Source: Phaseolus vulgaris (lineage: Eukaryota; Streptophyta; Magnoliopsida; Fabales; Fabaceae). From it: a stretch of DNA of 64,000 bases. Under the pieces are notes generated by a model, which saw only the letters and a program-made list of their open reading frames with translations, was not told the origin of the DNA and did no database searches. Shown piece by piece: positions 11,649 through 24,570 of the stretch. The DNA lies in assembly GCF_000499845.2 (NCBI RefSeq), contig NC_023758.2, positions 26,199,520-26,263,519 on the forward strand, given 5' to 3'. A program made the position numbers and the translations under genes. Position 1 is the stretch's first letter; each line of letters opens with the position of its first letter.

Positions 11649-14600
11649 ACATTTTTCACACAAGGTGTAAAGTTTTTGAAAATGTGTGTTCTCTCATTGT
11701 GGATAGTGGTTCTTGCTGCAACTGTGGTAAACCTTGGCAATTTGATAAGAAAACTATGCACAATGGTCTTGCCAATGAGATTACTTTCACTCACAGAGAA
11801 AAGAAGTTTGTACTTTATCCCTTATCACCTTCACAAGTGGTAAAGGACCAAGTGCAAATGAGAGAGAGAAAAAAGAGAGGAAGAAAAAAAAAAAAAAACC
11901 AAGAAAAAACCCTTAGGGAAAAAGAGGCGTGGGAGAAGAGTGTTCCTTCCCACAAGGTCATTCAGGAAGTAGAAAAATTTGAAAACAAACTTGAAAACAT
12001 ACTTCTTTCTGAACAACCTTCAAGCGTCCTGATTTGTAAAGGAACACTTACATGCACTGCCACAATGACTGAGACTTGTGTTTTACCCCCTCAAGTAAAA
12101 GAACTTTTAAAATAATTTGATGTTGTATTCCCAAGGAAGGCGCAATGGAACTTCCCCCTTTTAGAGGAATAGAACATCAAATAGATTTAGTTCTGGGAGC
12201 TAATCTACCTAATAGACCAACTTATTGAACTAACCCAGAAGAAACTAAGGAGATAGAATCACAAATACAAAATTTGTTACAGAAGGGTTGGGTTCAAAAA
12301 GAGCCTAAGTCCTTGTGTTGTACCTGTCTTGTTGGTGCCAAAAAAAGATGGCAAGTGGAGAATGTGTTGTGATTGTAGGGTCATCAATAATATCACCGTC
12401 AAGTATAGGCATCCAATACCAAGACTAGATGATATGCTTGATGAATTGCATGGGTCCATTATATTTTCCAAGATTGATCTTAAAAGTGTCTATCACCAAA
12501 TTCGAATTAAAGAAGGTGATGAGTGGAAAATCGCTTTTAAAACCAAATTTGGATTATATGAATGGTTAGTGATGCCTTTTGGCCTTACTAATGCACCCAA
12601 CACTTTTATGAGACTTATGAATCATGTCTTGAGAGATTGTATAGGTAAATATGTAGTAGTTTATTTTGATGATATATTAGTGTATAGTCAAAGCCTAGAC
12701 GACCACCTAAGTCACCTTAGGGAAGTTCTCTCAGTGCTTAGAAACAATAGTTTGTTTGCTAATATTGATAAGTGTACTTTTTGTGTTGATAGTGTAGTGT
12801 TTTTAGGTTTTATAGTTAACAAAAATGGGGTACATGTTGACCCCGAGAAAATCAAAGTCATCCAAGAATGGCCAACTCCACAAAATGTAGGAGATGTTAG
12901 GAGTTTTCATGGGTTAGCATGTTTTTATAGAAGATTTGTGCCTAACTTCTCAAGTCTAGCTTCACCACTCAATGAGTTAGTGAAGAAGGACACTCCATTT
13001 TGTTGGACTGAGAAGCAAGATCAAGCCTTCAAAAGGCTTAAAGCTCAACTCACTAATGCACCCGTTTTAGCTATACCAAACTTTGCAAAAAAAATTGAGC
13101 TAGAATGTGATGCATCAGGAGTAGGCATAGGTGCAGTGTTGTTGCAAGGTGGACACCCAATTGCTTATTTCAGTGAAAAAATTCATGGTGCCACCCTCAA
13201 CTACCCTACCTATGATAAGAAGCTTTATGCACTTGTGAGGGCCCTGAAGACTTGGGAGCACTATCTAGTTTCCAAAGAATTTGTAATTCATAGTGATCAT
13301 GAGTCTTTAAAATATCTGAAGGGTCAGCATAAGTTAAATAAACGTCATGCAAAATGGATGGAATTTCTTGAACAATTCCCTTATGTTATCAAATACAAGA
13401 AGGGCAGTACTAATATTGTGGTTGATGCTCTTTCTAGGAGACACGACCTCTTTTCAAAACTTGGTGCCTAGATTCTTGGATTTGAAAACATACTAGAACT
13501 GTACAAAGAAGATCAAGATTTTGCATCCACTTTTGTTAAATGTGAACATAGAGCACAAGGAGTATTTTATGTATCTGAAGGGTATCTTTTTAAAGAAGGA
13601 AAACTCTATATACCCCAAGGAACACATAGGAAACTTCTTGTAAAAGAAACTCATGAAGGAGGTCTCATGGGCCACTTTGGAGTTGATAAAACTCTAGAGC
13701 TTTTAAAGGAAAACTCTTGTGGCCACACATGAGAAAAGATGTCCAGAGACATTTTTATAAATGCATTTCTTGTTTAAAAGCCAAATCTAAAATAATGCCT
13801 CATGGATTCTATACTCCTTTACCTTTTGCAAGTGCTCCGTGGGAAGACATTAACATGGATTTTATTCTAGGACTTCCTAGGACAGCAATAGGTTTTGATT
13901 CTATTTTTGTGGTAGTGGATAAGTTTAGTAAGATGACACATTTTATTCCATGCCACAAGATAGATGATGCAAAGAATATCTCTAGACTCTTCTTTAGAGA
14001 AATGGTAAGACTTCATGGGCTACCCAAAAGTATAGTATCTGATAGAGATCCAAAATTTATAAGCCATTTCTGGAGAACTCTCTGGGAAAGGCTTGGAACT
14101 AAACTGAAATTTTCAACTTCTTATCATCCTCAAACGGATGGACAAACTGAAGTAGTAAATAGATATCTTTCAACTATGCTTAGGACATTTATGAAAGGCA
14201 ACCACAAATCTTGGGATGAGTAACTTCCTTATATTGAGTTTGCATATAATAGGGTAGTTCATAAAACTACCAATATTTCTCCATTTGAAGTTGTATATGG
14301 GTTTAATCCTCTTACACCTTTAGATTTGTTGCCTCTTCCTGATCCACAAGAATTTGTGCATAAGAAAGGAGTAACAAAAGCTGAATTCTTTAAGAAAATG
14401 CATGAGAGGATTAAAGAACAAATATAACAACAAATAGAGAAATATGTAAAACAAAACAATAAGGGGAAGCGAGAGATAATTTTTAGGAAGGAGACTGGGT
14501 TTGTTTGCACCTTAGAAAGGATAGATTTCCAACTAAGAGAAAATCTAAGCTTAGCCCTCGGGGAGATGGACCCTTCCAAGTTCTCAAAAGAATCAACAAC

Positions 14601-14906
14601 AATGCATACATTCTTGATTTACCTGAAGAATATGGAGTTCATAATACTTTCAATGTTATGGACCTAATGCCTTTGGCAGGAAGTAATGAAGACGAAGAAG
14701 TAGAAGCATTGGATTTGAGGACAAATCCTCTCCAAGTGGGAAGGGATGTTGGAAGAGGCCCAAGCCCAAAACCAAGTCCAACAAATAGAAGATTTGGGTC
14801 AACTACAAGAGCTATGGCCAGAAGAATCCAAGAGGATTGGGACACTGCTACTGATGGCAGAGAAACTTTCCTCTATATGTTTAAAAATGTCATAAGTTTA
14901 GTGTAG
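11649..14906 (+). pseudogene. pol of the Ty3-type element (protease, RT, RNase H, integrase), broken
   Basis: Domains run in Ty3 order. The aspartic protease remnant LIVDSGS is near 11695. A frameshift and stops follow at 12116-12330. The reverse transcriptase spans 12329-13000, with the catalytic YFDD at 12662-12673. RNase H begins [16 protein letters not shown] near 13095. The integrase zinc-finger HEGGLMGHFG lies near 13650, and the integrase core to about 14223 contains DFILGLPR and [16 protein letters not shown] stop at 14221-14223 and another near 14428 interrupt the C-terminal part. The last frame, 14505-14906, resumes with [13 protein letters not shown] and runs into the 3' LTR. Confidence 0.88.
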
Positions 14907-16018
14907 GGTAGAATCTAATTTTTGTAAAAGTAGAATAGGAAATTTTATTTGTAATTTCTTTTTCCTGGATGAAATTTGGCACCTAAAAATCAACCTAGGT
15001 TAAATTAGAGTTTTTAAAACATCTAATTTAACCAAGGCCGGTTATGACTAAGCCATGGAGAAGAGTAAAACATGTGGATGGTAGCAGTAGAGGTTGTGGT
15101 GGGGATTCAAACATGTTGGGGGATGTAAGTTGAAGTTGTAAACTCCAACCAATCTAAGTGCGAGATGGACCCTGGCAAGTAGGAAGTTGGTTTCTGATAA
15201 AAGTGAGCTTAAAAGGAGCAAACAGGGGGAAGCCAAAGTCCAAAAAGGAGCGAATGGAAGATGTTGCATTGAAGTGATTAATTCTGTGACAAGTGCTACA
15301 ATTGTGCCACTGCAAGCTGGGTAGAAGGAATGTCAATGAGGTGGTGGAGATAACCAATATTTTGGTGTATTTTGATGGTTTTGTAGTTGCAGTTTGCAGT
15401 GCTTATAGCATTCCAATACGAGCACGGTGCTAGCTGGAATAGGATGTCTAGCTTATGCAACAAACATTATTTATCTATTGCTTCTAGGGTGTTTGTTCAT
15501 CTCTTTATTCTTGGAGATTCTTAATGTGGTTTGGTTTATGTAAAAGGGTTGGGATACCCCTTTTGTATCCCTCTTAATTTAATTTCATTCTTTGCTGATA
15601 AAAAAAAATAAAAAAAAATGGAGAAGAGTAAAACGTTTTCCTCATGCTCCATGTGCTAAGTTCATTATGCGCCAATTTCAAATAGCATTTCATTTGAATT
15701 TGGCTCTTCAAATTCCGGCCCTCCATTGCTATAAAAGGAGGTGCTTGGTTCATATTTTGCTCAAGATTAATGAAGAGTGAATTGGTGCCAAAATTGTGCC
15801 AATTTTGCTCTTTGTCTCCTACCTCCCTAGGATAGACACTTTAGTCTTTATTCTTCACCTATTCCAAGTGAGATAGCCTCACCACTCACTCTCCACACCT
15901 AGCATGCACCTTCAAGGAGTCCAACTCTTTACGTGAGATACTTGCTCATTCTCCTCCGTTGAAGCTTTTGCCAATTCTTCCAAAGAAAAACTAATCGGAT
16001 GAAGGCACAACTACATCA
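14747..16018 (+). repeat. 3' LTR of the Ty3-type element, split by an L1 insertion
   Basis: It starts TGTTGGAAGAGG after a purine-rich GGGAAGGGA tract (likely polypurine primer) and ends ACTACATCA. Without the 546-bp insert and its 17-bp duplication it is about 709 bp, close to the solo LTR (707 bp). The pol reading frame continues about 160 bp into it, so LTR and coding sequence overlap. Confidence 0.9.
15072..15617 (+). mobile_element. 5'-truncated L1 copy inside the 3' LTR
   Basis: A 546-bp insert ends in an A-rich tail and is flanked by a perfect 17-bp target duplication starting ATGGAGAAGAG (15055-15071 and 15618-15634). Both the tail and the long duplication are hallmarks of target-primed L1 insertion. 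The copy contains only 3' untranslated sequence. It carries GGGATAC (15551-15557) and GTATCCC (15565-15571), a stem-loop just upstream of the tail that recurs in the other L1 ends here. Confidence 0.93.
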
Positions 16019-16023
16019 GATAT

Positions 16024-16654
16024 AATGATATGATTCATACAAATGAGTCACTAAAACAAGTTAATAATTTTGTTTTTATGATAAAAGATCATAACGTATA
16101 AGAGAAAAAAATTGTGACCGTTAGCATGAGGATCCAACCGGGAATATGATATACATGCAACCAATCATGGAGAAAGGAAAAGAAGCTAGTTCAGAGTGAT
16201 AGCTATGTGGACACCTTCTGAAACCAGGTACACAAGAGATTAAGAAAGAAAAATTATGCAGTAATCATGTCACTCGTGCTGTTATGCTTTTTCTTAACTT
16301 GTATTTGATGGGAGGGTGAGAAGTTTATGTTCTTTTACTGTTTCTTATTTGTTTTTTCTGTAATCTGCTATATGTGCTACATCTTGTACCTTTTTAATGA
16401 ATTTTCCTTTGCTTACCAAAACATTCAGAGTATATTAACTTAGCTCCCTTACAAATACACTGCTAAACAAATTAAACAAGTAAATCATTATTCAAAAATT
16501 AGGATGGATATTGTTTAAGGGTACATTAGAAACCAACTACGACTCAATATTTCCACCTTAGGAATATAGCTCAAACACTTTGCAAGCAACTTCTTTTCTC
16601 AAAAGAAATCATGACAAATCTTCAAAAGAGGATAATGAATGTTACAGTAATCTT
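16024..16654. other. Spacer between the Ty3 element and the receptor kinase stop codon
   Basis: No coding sequence or repeat is recognised. The right part probably holds the 3' UTR of the minus-strand receptor kinase gene. Confidence 0.5.
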
Positions 16655-19600
16655 TCATGATGAAAAGGAACTTTTGATCAAATGGAGCTCGCTAATTACA
16701 TCAACCATGCTCATTCTTTCTTTTGGCGACTCCCTTGAACAAGCAAGTGCAATCCTAAAAAGTGATAGTAAGCATTTCTCTACTATAGGATGCATTGGGG
16801 GAAGATTTTGGTTATTAGCAGCCACCTTTAATCCCATTGGAAGAATAGTTGGGTCCACAATCTGGGGAAGGTGGTTTGGAATTGAAATTTTGACGTAGTT
16901 ATGGAGATTAAGACCATCTTCAAACATTTCATCTATTGGTCTTCTCCCAGTTAACATTTCCAAAACAAGAATTCCAAAGCTGTACACGTCGCCTTCTATA
17001 GACACCTTTGATCCCATTCCATATTCTGAAACGTAATGCACATATTGGTTAAATATCCAAATTCAAATGCACAAAAAATCCTTAATTCACAAGATTTAGT
17101 AACTTAAACATTGTATACCTGGAGGAGCATAACCAATTGTGCCCTTTATTTCAATAGTGCTAGTTTGTTTTGGAGAAACTGCAAAAGTTGTGAGTCTTCT
17201 AGCTAAACCAAAGTCGCTTACATGAGCTACCAAGCAATCATCGAGAAGAACATTATTTGGCTTCAAATCACAGTGAATAATGGCTTGCCCACATTCGTAA
17301 TGAAGATAGTGAAAAGCAGAAGCAACATCAATGATAATACTTAATCTTTGGTCAAGGTTCAATGATCTAGCAGGCTGCTTTGCAACTTCTATTTCTGGAT
17401 GCAACCATCTTTCTAGACTTCCATTTGTCATGTACTCAAAAACAAGAGCTTTGAAGTCTTGGCCTCTGTGATCTATGCTAGAACAACACGTTAAAGTTTT
17501 GACCAAGTTTCGATGCCTAATACTTTTCAAGGCATTACATTCAGCAATGAAACTCTTTGAAGCTCCCTTCTGTTGAAGCTTTACAACCTTTATGGCAACA
17601 ACATTTTTGTCTCCTTCTATCTCAATAGTCCCTTTGTAGACGGATCCAAAATTTCCAGATCCTATCAAGTTTTTTACTGAAAACCCATCGGTTCCTTGAT
17701 GTAGGTTTTGGTATGAAACCTTTTGCATTTGGTCAATTGTTGGCAAATCAGACGATGGTTTTTTGTGGTTTCTTATCCTCACCCGGTAGATAGATATGAA
17801 AAATGGCAGAACGAGAAGAAAAAAAACCGCACTAACTATCATCACTACGATCCAAACAAAATTCAAGTGTTTTTCAGGTTTCTTACTTTTGACAGGACAC
17901 GGTGCTAGATGCAACTGTGAAACACCCCCACAAAGCTTATTGTTCCCAACCACGGTTAACTCACTTGCATTTTGAAAGACACCTTCCAGTGGTACTTCAC
18001 CCTCCAACATGTTAAAAGATACATTGAAGTATTCTAAGAAAGAAAATTTTTGTAGATCCTTAGGAATTGATCCAGTCAGAAGATTTCGTGACATGTCTAA
18101 TACTCGAAGACCTTTGAGTGAAGCCAAAGAGGAAGGTATGGCTCCATGAAAGGAATTTCCTTGCAGACAAAGGTACTCCAAGCTTATGCAGTCTCCAATG
18201 GTTTCAGGAATTTCACCAGACAAATTATTTTCAGCCACACTCATCTTCCCGAGATTTTTTAAGCGGCCAACTTCAACAGGAAGCCTGCCACTCAGTGAAT
18301 TTTGTGACAAATCCAGTAAGTTTGTTAAAGAGAAAAGACTAAAAACCTCTAAGGGTATGCTTCCTCCAAGGTTGTTTTTCCAAAGGTTAAGGTATTGTAA
18401 ATTTTTACAGTTTCCTATACTTGGAGGAATCTTTCCTTCTAACATGTTTTCTGCCATGCCCAAATAATACAACTGAGTGAGGTTGCCAATAAAATCTGGA
18501 ATGTCTCCTGTCAACTTGTTTCTACTCATCTCCAACTTTTGTAGCTTCTGGAACTTCCCAAAAGTGGCTGGAACAATCCCTTCAAAGTGGTTAATTTCCA
18601 TTGTCAAGATAGTTAAGTTAACTAGATTGCCTAATTCTGGAGGAATTTTTCCTGATATGTGATTACCCCCAAGATATAATTGACTAAGCTTGGTGGATAA
18701 ATTTCCCATAAAACTTGGCAAACTACCTCCAAAATTATTATAGGAAATAGAAACCACTTCCAACTCGCTACAATTGGCTAAGGATTTTAAAAACTCCAAG
18801 TCCTTCGTCGTATTGTCACCTAAGTTGTTGCTGTACAGACTAAGGAACCAAAGCTTTTTCAGCTTTCCTAGACTAGGAATTTGGCCCACTAAATGATTTG
18901 TACCAACATCAAGTGTTTGGAGGACAGATGCATTTGCAATGGAAGTTGGGATTGAACTTGAGATATGATTCCCACCAACAAGGAATTCTCGGAGATTAGG
19001 GAGGGTGTGGAACATGTTTGGTGGAAGGGAGCCACTAAATTGATTGTCTGCAGCTGAGATAATGGTAAGAGATGACATATTGAAAAGACAAGAAGGAAAT
19101 GTACCTATCAGCTTGTTGACATGCAATGACATCAATGACAAGTTTTGGAGGAGACAAATTTCTTGTGGAATATTTCCCTCCAAGTAATTGACACCGATTG
19201 AGAGAGAAACGAGAGATGAAAGATTCCCTATGGAAGATGGGATTGCTCCTGTTAGATTGTTTACTGCCAAGGTCAATTCTTGAAGCCTTTGCAGGTAGCC
19301 AATTTCCATTGGTATTTTACCAATCAAATTGTTACCAAACAAGTGTAACTCTCTAAGCTTAGAACATCTTGTCAAGTTTGTAGGTATTTCTCCATTCAAA
19401 GAGTTATTGGTGAGCGATAAGTTTTGTAACTGTAACAACCGACCCAGTTCTTGTGGAATTTTTCCATAAAAGCTGTTGTTTCCAAGGTTAAGCCTGGTTA
19501 GGAAAGAGAGATTGCCTATATGGGGTGGTATGAGACCTTGCAACTGTTTTCCTTCTAGGTTTAACTCTATAACTCTTTGATTCGTGGAATTGCATGTAAC

Positions 19601-19840
19601 TCCAGGCCACTTGCAAAAATGGATGGAACTATTCCAAGATGCAATGATTTTATAAGGGTCATTTGATATTGAATCCTTAAATTTGAGCAACACCAAATGG
19701 TCGGTCTGGTTTCCTAATATGGAGGCAGCTGTGCTTGGGACACACAAGAGAGAGTTGATAATAAAGAGGACAAGCATGGGAAGACATGCTACAGAACAAA
19801 AGGAAGGAAACAGGAGAACAAAAGTGTTCATTTGGTTCAT
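16655..19840 (-). CDS. LRR receptor-like serine/threonine kinase, subfamily XII (At3g47570/EFR-like), non-RD
   Basis: Plasma-membrane receptor kinase predicted to bind an extracellular ligand through leucine-rich repeats and signal through a cytosolic kinase. Exon 1 is 17119-19840 and exon 2 is 16655-17025, joined by a 93-bp GT..AG intron at the position usual in this family (after GYAPP, before EYGMGS). This gives 1,030 residues. The start is the ATG at 19838-19840; a second ATG lies three codons on. A signal peptide (about 1-40) is followed by an LRRNT cap with WPGVTC, about 20 LRRs to about 620, and a membrane span near 660-683. The kinase starts near 720 with GSGNFGSVYKG and VAIKVV. The catalytic loop reads HCDLKPNN (C before D, so non-RD) near 857, and VSDFGLAR lies near 877. 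Subfamily XII non-RD members (EFR, XA21, FLS2) are often immune receptors; that role here is inference. The frame is intact. Confidence 0.93.
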
Positions 19841-19963
19841 AGTACAAGACACTTAGATTGTGGAAATGCTTTGGGTAGGTAGATAGTACCTAGGATGATC
19901 CAAATAGTTGTATTTGGTAGGAAGGGTATATTGGTTTGACAATTCCCTTTGACACAGGAAGGA

Positions 19964-19971
19964 CTTAAATA
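19964..19971 (-). promoter_or_regulatory. Possible TATA-like box of the receptor kinase gene
   Basis: On the minus strand TATTTAAG lies about 125 bp upstream of the start codon, a plausible promoter distance. No other support is available. Confidence 0.3.
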
Positions 19972-20619
19972 GTAGAGTTCATGGTGGGAATAGTTTTAAT
20001 TTTAATGGTTCATACTACATATGTGTTAATGACTACTAAAATTTATTATATATTCATGAAATTACACTGAAACTTACTTTATAGATGGCCAGCATGCCGA
20101 CATTATCTTATTAAAGTTTTCACATTTAATATATTAAAGACACTTCTCAATCTTTTTCATAACATTATTGGATAAACTCGACAGACTAATTTTAATATTG
20201 TAAATTTTTTTTTTAAAAAAAATAGCTTCATATAAAGAAAACGTTTTTTTTTACATGCAACTTAAAAGATAGTTTTTTTCTTAAATGTAATAATATGTAA
20301 AAGTTTTTATTTTCTCACATAAAATAATAAAAGAACAAAAAAATAAAAGTTCAAACCTTTAATATACAATCACAAATATTCTTTCTTGAGCAACATGATT
20401 ATAAGTAATTTTTTTTAATAAAATAATTAATTTAAATTTTGTAGAAAAGTGTGAACTTGTGTCATTCTCAAATCAAAAACATCTAAATGCTCAAATAACA
20501 ACAATCTTGATCTTTTTACTAAAATATTAAAAAATAATTATCAGTGAACCAAGTGCTTAATGTATACATTAATATTAATTATATTATCAAAATTAGTATG
20601 AATATAAGGGTTATAAAAG
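19972..20619. other. AT-rich upstream region of the receptor kinase
   Basis: No gene is seen. It contains poly-A and poly-T tracts and probably the rest of the promoter, up to the target duplication of the Ty1 relic. Confidence 0.5.
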
Positions 20620-20624
20620 AAAGC

Positions 20625-20860
20625 TAATATTATTTTTTTTTCTAATTCTTAGTTGTTTTTTTTTTAAAATGTATCTATCTTTTTATTTTGTCTTTATTTT
20701 ACATTTATCTATTTAACTAAACTTAGAATGAGTTTCCTGTTTGTATATATTCAGACTCTATGCTTTAATTTAAGTAAGGAAAGGAAAATAGAAGAAATAT
20801 TTCTTCTCATATACTTTGTCTTCTTTTTTCTCTTTTGTTCATCTAAGTTCTTCTTTTACA
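20625..20860 (+). repeat. 5' LTR of the Ty1/copia relic
   Basis: The 236-bp block starts TAATATTA (a decayed TG end) and ends ACA, aligning with 24339-24570 over most of its length with many differences. Confidence 0.7.
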
Positions 20861-20999
20861 ATATGGTACGTCATAGCTTTGATCAAAGCTTTGATTGCTA
20901 CATTTATCCATGGGTGAAGTTGTTGATCCCTCACAAATTTTTTGTTCTCCTTACCATGTTAGTTCATTTGATAATCCTTTCTTTCTCATTATCTCTATT

Positions 21000-23930
21000 A
21001 TTCTTGAGGGACCAAACTATCATCATTGGTCTCGTTTATTTCAAATGAGTCCATTTCAAAGAACAAGACAAGTTTCATTGATGGAACTATAGAAGCTCCC
21101 ACTCATACCAGCTTATTGTTTCTAGTATGGCAAAGAGCCAATATGCTGGTGGTTTCCTTGATGCTCAAGGTTGTTTCTCCACCCATATCGTATAGAACAT
21201 CATTTGTATGGACAATGCCTTTAACATATGGAATGATTTAAAAGAGAGGTTCTCACAAGGATTCATGTTTCTGATTGTCAGGATATGATTTCTTCTTTCA
21301 AACAAGATTCTAACAACATGATGAGAAAAATCATAAAGGTTCAAAGACAAAAGTGCAGTCTCAACAAATTGGTTTTACTCCTGAGTAGTATCAAACATTG
21401 TTAGCTCTTTTACAACAATCCAAATCCAGTGGCAATGTTTCTAATCAAGTCTTTGTTATTCCTTCCAACATGACAACACAAACTGGTAATAAATTTCTTT
21501 CTTCCTTCAGTTCTTGGATTCTTAGTGGTGCTACTGACCACTTTTGTTCATCCTTAACTCAGTTCACTTCATACCATCAAATTAATCATATTTATGTCAA
21601 ATTATCAAATGGAAATCAAGTTATTGCCAATTATTTTGGAATTGTTTTCTCAATCAAAATCATGTCATAGACAATATTCTGTATATTAGTACATCTAATT
21701 CTAAAAGATATTTTGATCTGATTCATGTAGATCTATGGGGACCATACTCAATATCATCCATTCATGGTCATAAATATTTCTTGACCATAGTTGATGACTA
21801 TTTGAGGTACACATGGATTTTTCTTTTAAAACAAAAATATGAAGTTGTCAAGACTTTGAAAAATTTTGTTGTTTTTGTTCAAAAACAATTTGAGACAACA
21901 ATAAAAATAATAAGTGATATTGGGACTGAATTTTTCATGACTAATTTCTTTGTCAACAAAGAAATTAAAGAAATATTGCATCAAAGATCATGTGTCGATA
22001 CTCCACAACAAAATAGCATAGTTAAAAGGAAACATGGTCAAATATTAAATGTAGGAAGAGTTCTCATGATACAATCTCATTTACTCAAAATTTATTGGTC
22101 ATATTCTCTTATACACGATGCATAAACTTGTTTCCAACACCTGTTTTAAAATTTTCTTCTCCTCATGAAATGTTTTACACAGTTGCAGTAAATTTTAATG
22201 GATTAAAGATGTTTGGATCTTTATGATATGCTAGCATTTTGTCAACAAACAGAAGAAAATTTGATCCAAGAGTATCAAAATGTGTTTTTATTGGTTTTAA
22301 AAGGTGGACAAAAGGATATATTCAGTTGAATATTCAGTCCAGATAAATTTTTGTGTTTAAGGATGTTATCTTCTATGAACATGTTTTTCCATATCAAAGG
22401 ATTCAAGATACTAGTAATGAAACTAACAATCTTAACATTCATGATCACTTTTTTTTTATTGAAGATCAACCTATTTTGAGTCAGCCATCACAAGTCATTC
22501 TTGCACCTAGTGATAATGTTGAAAATAATAGTAATAATAAATCTATATCAGACTTTGAGATTCCAGAAGAAGTTTGTTACCATATAGACCAAAACTTCAA
22601 TGAATATCATGACACAAAACAAAATTTTGAATCAGATCAATTTGTTCGAATGATTACCAGAATAAAAAGATCACTTGAGTATCTAAAGGATCATCATTGT
22701 AATCTTAATGTATCCAATACATCTTCAAGAGTTAAATATCCTTTGAATTATGTCTTGTCTTATAATAATTTATAATCTTCTTACACATCTTTTGTTATGT
22801 CTTTTTCTTCACATGTTGAGCCAAACACTTATTCTAAAGCTTTGAAACATGACTGTTGGGGAAAATCTATTCAATGTGAGATATCTGCTTTGGAGTCAAA
22901 TGAAACATGGGAAACTACTCCTTTGCCTAAGGACAAAATAGTCATAGGTTGCAAATGGATATTCAAAATAAAATATTAGGCAAATGGGACAATTGAAAGG
23001 TAAAGCAAGACTAGTAGTAAAGGGATACATACAAACATAAGGCATTGACTAAGTTGATACTTTCTTTCTAGTAGCAAAGATGACCACCATAAGGTTGCTT
23101 CTTTCTCTAACTTCTATCTATAATTGGGAATTGAAACAATTAGACATAAACATTGCCTTTTTACATGGAGAGTTGAAAGAAGATGTATATATGGTCGCTC
23201 CTCCTAGATTGACTTCTATTAAACCAAGACAAGTTTGTAAATTAAAAAAGGCTTTATATGGCCTTAAGTAAGCCAACAGAGAGTGGTTTGTCAAATTGTC
23301 ATCCTTTTAGCTTTTTGTGGGATATACTCAATCTATAAATGATCATTCCTTGTTCATTAATTCTCCTGAAGGATTTTTTACAGCATTATTGGTGTATGTG
23401 GATGATATAATACTGATAGGAAATGATAAAGAGAAGATTATGTGAATCAAACAAACCTCGAATGAGACATTCAAGATTAAGGATCTTGGGGATATAATAT
23501 ATTTTCTTGGTTTTGAAATAGCAAGAAGTAAGAAAGAATAATCATGAATCAAAGGAAATATGCACTGGAATTGTTAATAGATGCAGGTCTTTTAGCTTGC
23601 AAACTTGCACTTGCACTTGCTCCAATTGATAATCATGCAAAATTATCTTCTACTGGAAGTGTTCCTTTTATAGATGGTCAAGCCTACAGAAGATTGATAA
23701 GAATACTTATGTATCTCACCAATGCCTAGCCTGACATATGACATAACCTTCTCTGTGCAACAACTTTCTCAATTTCTTGCTAAGCCTGCAATTGCTCACT
23801 ATAATGCAACAAGTAGAATTATCAGATATATTAAAGAGTCTTTAATCCCGAGTCTTGGTTTATTTTTCTCTCTCAACACTTTTGCACATTTAAAATCCTT
23901 TTGTGAGTGATTGGGTCACCTATAGTGATT
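21000..23930 (+). pseudogene. gag-pol remnants of the Ty1/copia relic
   Basis: Gag remnants near 21040-21250 include KTSFIDGTIEAP. The integrase begins near 21720 with HVDLWGPYS and continues 21781-22125 with TIVDDYLRYTW and CVDTPQQNSIVKRKHG. RT starts near 22870 (SNETWETTPLP, GCKWIFKIKY). It continues with LDINIAFLHGELKEDVYM at 23080-23271 and carries the catalytic YVDD at 23395-23406. RNase H-side remnants follow to about 23910. Stops and frameshifts separate every block. Confidence 0.85.
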
Positions 23931-24338
23931 CAAGACAATCAGTGATTGGTTTTAGTGTGGAATTCCCTCAATACCTAAAAATCAAAGAAGTAAGGAACAA
24001 TATCAAAGAGTTCATATGAAGTTGAATACAAGGCAATGACCACTATTACATGTGAAAGTTAATAGCTAACTTATCTTCTTCCAAGATTTCAAAATTCCTT
24101 TTGAGCAACCATCTCTTTAATACTGTGACGATGACTCAACAAGATATATTGTAGCAAATCTAGTGTTTCACGACCGTACGAAACACAAAAATAAATTGTC
24201 ACATTGTTAGGGAAAATTAAAAAATGATCTCATTCACTTGCTTTCCATTTCACATTTACCAAATTCTTCAATCCTAAATCTTTCAAGAGTATTTGTTCCA
24301 AATTGGGTCTGGGATAACAAAGGATATGGATACAAGAC

Positions 24339-24570
24339 TAATATTAATTTTGTCTTTTCTAATTCTTAGTTGTTTCTCTTTATACACATGTTTAGTCTTT
24401 ATTTTTGTCTTTTCTTATTCTAGTATTTATTTTACAGTTTGTCTCATTAGTTAGACCTATAATGAATATATTACTCGTATATATTCAGACTCTTTATTTT
24501 AATTTAAATTAAAAAAAAATATTTCTTCTCATATTTTGTTTATCTCGTTCATCTCAGTTTTTTTTATATA
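24339..24570 (+). repeat. 3' LTR of the Ty1/copia relic
   Basis: The 232-bp block aligns with the 5' LTR and ends TTTTATATA, directly before the AAAGC duplication. Neither end keeps the canonical TG or CA. Confidence 0.7.

Larger units (their letters stand above)
7909..16018 (+). mobile_element. Degenerate Ty3-type LTR retrotransposon with nested L1 insertion
   Basis: An 8.1-kb element is flanked by the perfect 5-bp duplication GATAT (7904-7908 and 16019-16023). Its order is 5' LTR, primer-binding site, long leader, gag, protease, RT, RNase H, integrase, 3' LTR. This order, with integrase after RT, places it in the Ty3 group. No chromodomain was seen after the integrase. Several stops and frameshifts interrupt gag and pol, so it is non-autonomous. 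Over about 215 aligned bases I counted roughly 8-9 LTR differences by eye, which suggests an insertion of moderate age. A relative left the solo LTR at 3253-3959. Confidence 0.93.
20625..24570 (+). mobile_element. Ty1/copia-type retrotransposon relic with short LTRs
   Basis: A 3.9-kb decayed element has short LTRs (20625-20860 and 24339-24570) that share TCTAATTCTTAGTTG, a TATATATTCAGACTCT block and AATATTTCTTCTCATA. The candidate 5-bp target duplication AAAGC lies at 20620-20624 and 24571-24575. The order gag, integrase, RT, RNase H is that of Ty1/copia. A degraded Met-type primer site ATGGTACGTCATAGC begins at 20862. Many stops are present in every domain, so it is old and inactive. Confidence 0.85.

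Noticed and set aside
18118..18662. Plus-strand open frames over the receptor kinase
   Set aside because: Antisense shadows of the LRR coding sequence.
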